Shown piece by piece: positions 19,264-22,396 of a stretch of DNA of 22,396 nt. Numbering within the stretch: position 1 is the stretch's first letter; each line of letters opens with the position of its first letter. The notes below the pieces were generated by a model, which did no database searches, was not told the DNA's origin, and saw only the letters and a list, made by a program, of their open reading frames with translations. Position numbers and translations under genes: made by a program. The DNA is from a virus, in IMG/VR virus record IMGVR_UViG_3300021957_000345, positions 1-22,396 of that record; one strand, written 5' to 3'.

Positions 19264-20062
19264 TTACGACTTTGGCTATACAAGTAATGCTGCTATATAT
19301 GGCAATACTTGGAAGATGAATACAGGCACTTTAGGTGTCAGCGTTGAAGAAGGTTTAGATATAAGTGGTGTGCTTTACAACTACACAACAGTTAAGAATG
19401 TAGTCGATGACTTTACAGTAACAATAGAAAGCGACAAAGTTGGTGGTGGTTATGTGTTTCAAGAAGAGCATGATTGGGATGGTCAGTATGGCGGTACAAT
19501 ACAGAATGTTATACCCTTGCCTTACACACCAATAGAGCAGTTTGGTGATGGTAGGATTAGAGGTACAGGCACAGGCAGTATTGAAGATGTAACCATACTT
19601 TATATGTACAGATGGGATTTATGTAGGAATGCACAAAATGATGAAAGTTGCCCAAATTACATACCGCCCTTACCAGTTATACCAGTTATAGAAATATATG
19701 ATGCCTTAGACGATGAGTTTGTTGAACAGGCAACAGAGAAGTCGGATGATAAACTTCTGGATAAAGAAGAAGAAGAAAGAGAAACAGAAGAAGAAGATGA
19801 AGAAAAAGAGCGATTAGAAATTGCATTAGCCTCTACTGGAAATGCTTTGACAATAGCAAACGCGTCAAGTCAAGCAGCTATTTTAAAAGCAATGAACTTA
19901 GTAGCTAATATAAATTCTTACTATACTGCTAACATACCTAGTACAACTTATAGAGATACAATTGTACTACAAGACAAGGATATAGTGGATAATAGGTTAG
20001 TATTTAGAAGTTTAACACAAGAGCAGTTACACAACGAAATGATACAGGAGCAGTATAAATGA
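19184..20062 (+). CDS. exported protein with acidic tail region, 292 aa
   Basis: The start lies 80 bases inside the previous gene in a different frame. It has AAAGGA 5 nt before the ATG and encodes a clear signal peptide (KKNVTRLLALWVLLLLPLYSFS) with cleavage near residue 27. The mature N-terminal part is beta-rich (DFGYTSNAAIYGNTWKMNTG and onward to about 145), with two cysteines in LCRNAQNDESCPNYIPP. A very acidic stretch spans 174-212 (Glu/Asp/Lys-rich). The C-terminal part (LTQEQLHNEMIQEQYK) is helical. The protein is probably periplasmic or outer-surface. No domain is named with confidence. It is followed by a 4-base ATGA overlap. Confidence 0.85.
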   Translation: MKQLYKKNVTRLLALWVLLLLPLYSFSYDFGYTSNAAIYGNTWKMNTGTLGVSVEEGLDISGVLYNYTTVKNVVDDFTVTIESDKVGGGYVFQEEHDWDGQYGGTIQNVIPLPYTPIEQFGDGRIRGTGTGSIEDVTILYMYRWDLCRNAQNDESCPNYIPPLPVIPVIEIYDALDDEFVEQATEKSDDKLLDKEEEERETEEEDEEKERLEIALASTGNALTIANASSQAAILKAMNLVANINSYYTANIPSTTYRDTIVLQDKDIVDNRLVFRSLTQEQLHNEMIQEQYK

Positions 20063-20583
20063 ACAAATTAATAACTTTATTTTTAATCGTAGGACTAACT
20101 GGGTGTTCTTTATTTGCAAAAAAAGTAGAGGCTAATACTAATATTAATGGCAATGTAGAATCAAGATGTACAGTTAATACTGATACTGTTGGTTATTACG
20201 GAAACCCTAATGCGTATACGCTTACGACCTTACCTGCAAGTGATGGTCAAGTACCTGTTATTCGTGTTGATACATCTCTCGCTAATGCTTACAAAGCACA
20301 AATAAGTTACCCTACTTCTTTTAGTTCAAGTCCAAGTTTAGGTGACTCTGTTACATGGACAGGAACAGTTGCATATGCTTCTGGAAGTGTTTCTGATATG
20401 AGTGGTTATCAAGCAGCCAGTACAACAGCAGATGGCGGTGCAATGCGAATTTATAATTTAACACTAGCAGGGGCAACTTGGTTTAATGTTACTTCAGTTG
20501 CTACCTACGGTGGTGGTTCACAGAAAGCATTTCCTGGTGGTTCATATTCGGCAGTTGTAGTAGCAGAATGTATCGCCCAGTAA
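20059..20583 (+). CDS. putative lipoprotein with pilin/SCPU-like beta domain, 174 aa
   Basis: Signal peptide with lipobox LTGC: C16 would be the lipidated residue after MNKLITLFLIVGLTG. The mature region begins with a short linker and then NINGNVESRCTVNTDTVGYYG. This looks like the start of pilin or spore-coat-protein-U domains, with a Cys soon after the first strand and a Gly/Tyr-rich second strand. The C-terminus GGSYSAVVVAECIAQ holds another Cys, as in those folds. A fimbrial-like beta sandwich is inferred, not proven. The start overlaps the previous stop by 4 bases. The gene is followed by a small exported protein with a chaperone-like look. Confidence 0.8.
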   Translation: MNKLITLFLIVGLTGCSLFAKKVEANTNINGNVESRCTVNTDTVGYYGNPNAYTLTTLPASDGQVPVIRVDTSLANAYKAQISYPTSFSSSPSLGDSVTWTGTVAYASGSVSDMSGYQAASTTADGGAMRIYNLTLAGATWFNVTSVATYGGGSQKAFPGGSYSAVVVAECIAQ

Positions 20584-20939
20584 TACTGTGGTTGTTGCTA
20601 TGTGGTAGTGTAGCAGCACATGATATGACACCCACTTACCCTAAGTGGAAAATGTCTTTTATACCAACTGCTAAAATGACTACAATGAAAGTGTTTAATA
20701 AAAGAGCAGATGTACAATGGTATCAGATAGGGGTTTTTGATAAAGAATTTAAACCGATACCTTTTGTAACTAGATATAAAATACTTAGAATTAAGTACTT
20801 AAGTCATGTAAAGTTTGATATATACATAAATGATGACAATGTTAAAAAAGCAGAATATGTGTGTACTACATCAAAACTTAGAGGCAATGATGACTTTAAA
20901 CCTATTGTAGAGTCTAGGATATGTTCGAGGTTTAAGTGA
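20568..20939 (+). CDS. exported protein with Ig/chaperone-like beta pattern, 123 aa
   Basis: Residues 1-17 are a signal peptide (YRPVILWLLLCGSVAA). The mature part MTPTYPKWKMSFIPTAKMTTMKVFNKRADVQWYQIGVFD, then KPIPFVTRYKILRIKYLSHVKFDIYIN, alternates hydrophobic and polar residues in the way of a small immunoglobulin-like sandwich. The N-K-R-A-D-V-x-W-Y-x-I-x-V pattern recalls the N-terminal domain of periplasmic pilus chaperones. I recall relatives in marine T4-like phages and pelagiphages with the same 'PTYPK' start and 'SRICS' end. Cysteines in YVCTTSK and SRICSRF may pair. It overlaps the lipoprotein gene by 16 bases in another frame. No clear Shine-Dalgarno is present. Confidence 0.8.
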   Translation: MYRPVILWLLLCGSVAAHDMTPTYPKWKMSFIPTAKMTTMKVFNKRADVQWYQIGVFDKEFKPIPFVTRYKILRIKYLSHVKFDIYINDDNVKKAEYVCTTSKLRGNDDFKPIVESRICSRFK

Positions 20940-21352
20940 AACGGGTATTAATTTTGCTGTTGTTAGCGACACAAACAATAGCAGACAGCAACTCAATGAG
21001 TTTTTCATTACCAAGTATTAGTTCAGTAAGTGGTTCAGATAGTATTAGAGCAGGTGATTTAGATTGTAAGAACGCTATAGGTGGTAGTACTAACTTTGAA
21101 GTAGGAATGACAGGTGTAATTAACAATGCTGTTGTTCCAATTATAGGAAAAGCTAGTGATTTAAACCCACAAACTAAGGATATTGGATTATATGCTAGGA
21201 TAATTATTCCTTTAGATGGCCCAAAAGAAAGAATAAACTGCAATACTTTGTACCAATTAGAGTTACAACGCAGAAGATTAGAGGTAGAAAGACTCAAACA
21301 AGAGATAGAATACCTAAAAATGATACAAAATGAAGGTGCATTTAATAACTAA
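20936..21352 (+). CDS. exported coiled-coil protein of the marine phage cassette, 138 aa
   Basis: The start is GTG at 20936 within GTGA, overlapping the previous stop. The signal peptide is MKRVLILLLLATQTIA. The mature part has SGSDSIRAGDLDCKNAIGGSTNFEVGM and DIGLYARIIIPLDGPKERINCNTLY with two cysteines. The last 40 residues form a charged coiled coil (QLELQRRRLEVERLKQEIEYLKMIQ). I recall similar proteins in pelagiphages beside the PTYPK-type protein, function unknown. The coiled coil may pair with the coiled coil of the next, membrane-anchored protein. It ends with a 1-base overlap of that gene. Confidence 0.82.
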   Translation: MKRVLILLLLATQTIADSNSMSFSLPSISSVSGSDSIRAGDLDCKNAIGGSTNFEVGMTGVINNAVVPIIGKASDLNPQTKDIGLYARIIIPLDGPKERINCNTLYQLELQRRRLEVERLKQEIEYLKMIQNEGAFNN

Positions 21353-21819
21353 TGGCAGACTTAGAGGACATTGTAAGGCAAGGCGAAGGACTTAAAGATA
21401 GAAAGTTAAGGATTTTTGGTATAAAATTAAGTGGTGCTAGTATAGTTGGAGCATTAGCCTTTATTTCAACGATTGTTGGTACGCTGTACGGTGGCTTTCT
21501 TATGTACCAGAAAGTCGAAGGAATCGCAAATTTGGACTTAGACGCTATAGCTGGACAGATGTCAAAGACTTCAGCAGATGTTATAAGAATAGAAGAACAT
21601 GCTAACGCAATTAAGATAGAATTAAAGAAAGATATGACCGATTTGCGTAATGCACAATGGAACTTAGAGTCAAAAGTTGATGGTAAACTACAGTCAGTAG
21701 ATACAAAACTTACTAGCTACGATACAAAGCTAGATAGATTTGAAGTAAAAGTAGAAAAGACTAAAGTAGATATGGAAAAAAGAATACAAGAGTCTTTAGA
21801 TAACCCACTAGCAAATTAG
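21352..21819 (+). CDS. membrane-anchored coiled-coil protein, 155 aa
   Basis: The first 28 residues are charged (ADLEDIVRQGEGLKDRKLRI). One membrane segment spans about 29-51 (GASIVGALAFISTIVGTLYGGFL). The remaining 100 residues are a long charged helix (SADVIRIEEHANAIKIELKK, SKVDGKLQSVDTKLTSYDTKLDRFEVKVEK) with heptad-like repeats of VD-KL. Depending on topology the coil faces either the periplasm, as in an inner-membrane spanin, or the cytoplasm. A spanin or lysis role is possible but unsupported by any neighbouring lysin in view. The start overlaps the previous stop (TAATG). Confidence 0.78.
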   Translation: MADLEDIVRQGEGLKDRKLRIFGIKLSGASIVGALAFISTIVGTLYGGFLMYQKVEGIANLDLDAIAGQMSKTSADVIRIEEHANAIKIELKKDMTDLRNAQWNLESKVDGKLQSVDTKLTSYDTKLDRFEVKVEKTKVDMEKRIQESLDNPLAN

Positions 21820-21827
21820 GAGATTAT

Positions 21828-21926
21828 ATGCCATACGGAAAAGGAACATACGGAAGCAAAAGAGGTAGACCACCTATGAAAAAAACTGCTAAAAGAAAAG
21901 CACCAATGAGGAAAGGTAAGAAGTAA
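21828..21926 (+). CDS. very small basic protein, 32 aa
   Basis: A 32-codon gene: MPYGKGTYGSKRGRPPMKKT followed by a Lys/Arg-rich end. It is supported by GGAG 5 nt before the ATG and a TAATG junction with the next gene. The 'MPYGKGTYGSKRGRPP' pattern is one I recall from many phages. The protein is almost half Lys/Arg, which suggests nucleic acid binding or a structural helper. It is too short for most automatic callers. Confidence 0.8.
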   Translation: MPYGKGTYGSKRGRPPMKKTAKRKAPMRKGKK

Positions 21927-22186
21927 TGGCTAAAGATTCAAGATTAGCTAGGGCAGGTGTATCTGGGTTTAATAAACCAAAGCGTACACCTAATCACAAA
22001 ACTAAAAGTCATGTAGTAGTAGCTAAAGAAGGTGGTAAAGTTAAGACTATAAGATTTGGACAACAAGGTGTTACTGGTGATAGAAAAAGTACAGCTAGGT
22101 CTAAATCATTTAAAGCTAGACATGGTAAAAACATAGCAAAAGGCAAAATGAGTGCTGCTTTTTGGTCTAACAAGGTGAAATGGTAA
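21926..22186 (+). CDS. DUF6321-like basic phage protein, 86 aa
   Basis: An 86-residue Lys/Arg-rich protein. The patterns SRLARAGVSGFNKPKRTPNH, HVVVAKEGGKVKTIRFGQQG and KSFKARHGKNIAKGKMSAAF match what I remember as DUF6321, a common phage family of unknown function. It has no cysteines or membrane segment. The high charge would suit binding to DNA or RNA or a place in the virion interior. It starts at TAATG after the 32-aa gene and ends at TAATG before the 41-aa gene, so the three are translated together. Confidence 0.88.
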   Translation: MAKDSRLARAGVSGFNKPKRTPNHKTKSHVVVAKEGGKVKTIRFGQQGVTGDRKSTARSKSFKARHGKNIAKGKMSAAFWSNKVKW

Positions 22187-22311
22187 TGGCTAAACGAGGA
22201 CTATACGCAAACATTAATGCTAGAAAAAAAGCTGGTACAAGTAGAAGTAAAAAAAAATCTACTATTAGCAAAAAAGCCTATGCAAAAATGAAAAAGGGGT
22301 TTAAAAAGTGA
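22186..22311 (+). CDS. very small basic protein, 41 aa
   Basis: A 41-codon gene: MAKRGLYANINARKKAGTSR, then a Lys/Ser-rich end (KKAYAKMKKGFKK). The 'KRGLYANI.A...AG' pattern is familiar from small phage proteins found next to the previous family. The ATG overlaps the preceding stop, and the stop overlaps the following GTG. It is strongly basic like its two neighbours. Function is unknown. Confidence 0.8.
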   Translation: MAKRGLYANINARKKAGTSRSKKKSTISKKAYAKMKKGFKK

Positions 22312-22396
22312 TTGAAGATAATAGAATACAGTTACAATTAGACAAACATTCTGGTCAGATAGCTAAGTTATTTAGTAAGATTGATGACACTAACGA
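22308..22396 (+). CDS. hypothetical protein, partial (3' end outside window)
   Basis: The frame opens with GTG at 22308, overlapping the TGA of the 41-aa gene (GTGA). It stays open to the window edge, giving about 29 residues: MIEDNRIQLQLDKHSGQIAK, then LFSKIDDTN. The start looks like a helical or coiled-coil region. The same GTGA junction is used at 20936. Identity cannot be judged from this fragment. Confidence 0.6.
   Translation, partial: MIEDNRIQLQLDKHSGQIAKLFSKIDDTN

Noticed and set aside
20932-21297. 121-aa minus-strand frame
   Set aside because: It is opposite the exported coiled-coil gene, which has a signal peptide, coupling and a recalled family; the minus frame has none of these.

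Overview
This window is part of the genome of a tailed phage, most likely a marine podovirus of a Gram-negative host. The evidence is AT-rich, tightly packed DNA; a podovirus-style order of TerS-like, TerL, long portal, scaffold and major capsid protein; and many small proteins of types I recall from marine phage genomes, with several signal peptides and a lipobox. Family names are from memory of protein families, not from a search. No integrase, RNA polymerase, lysis enzyme or tail-tube gene lies inside the window.

Left arm (1-5790, minus strand): a leftward early/replication operon with ATGA or TAATG junctions. In transcription order it holds small unknown genes, a strong sigma70-type promoter (4395-4423), a small unknown gene, a 137-nt tRNA-like RNA (3939-4075), an ERF-type single-strand annealing protein, an unknown phage protein, an SSB-like protein with an acidic tail, a helicase-loader-like protein, a 55-aa gene, a DnaB-type helicase, and a YbcO/DUF1364-type nuclease cut by the window edge. 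Together these form a replication and recombination module.

Middle (5791-8374): a two-gene plus-strand island with its own promoter and terminator (6033-6611) lies opposite a leftward set of three small unknown genes (6845-7692), which has its own promoter and terminator. Three small minus-strand genes have a GC-rich hairpin about 18 nt before the start codon. About 680 bases without a convincing gene (7693-8374) hold inverted repeats around a promoter, a structured GC-richer block and a late promoter.

Right arm (8375-22396, plus strand): packaging and head genes (TerS-like, TerL, unknown, portal, unknown, scaffold, capsid, terminator). Next come a zinc-ribbon protein, fibre-like and structural genes, a 2OG-Fe(II) oxygenase, and a run of exported or membrane proteins (18697-21819). 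That run includes a lipoprotein with a pilin-like look and an exported beta-rich protein with a chaperone-like look. The window ends in a run of very small Lys/Arg-rich proteins and the start of another gene.

The best leads are the oversized tRNA-like RNA in the early operon, the family of hairpins next to ribosome binding sites, the exported-protein cassette with an out-of-frame overlap encoding a signal peptide, and the structured intergenic region.
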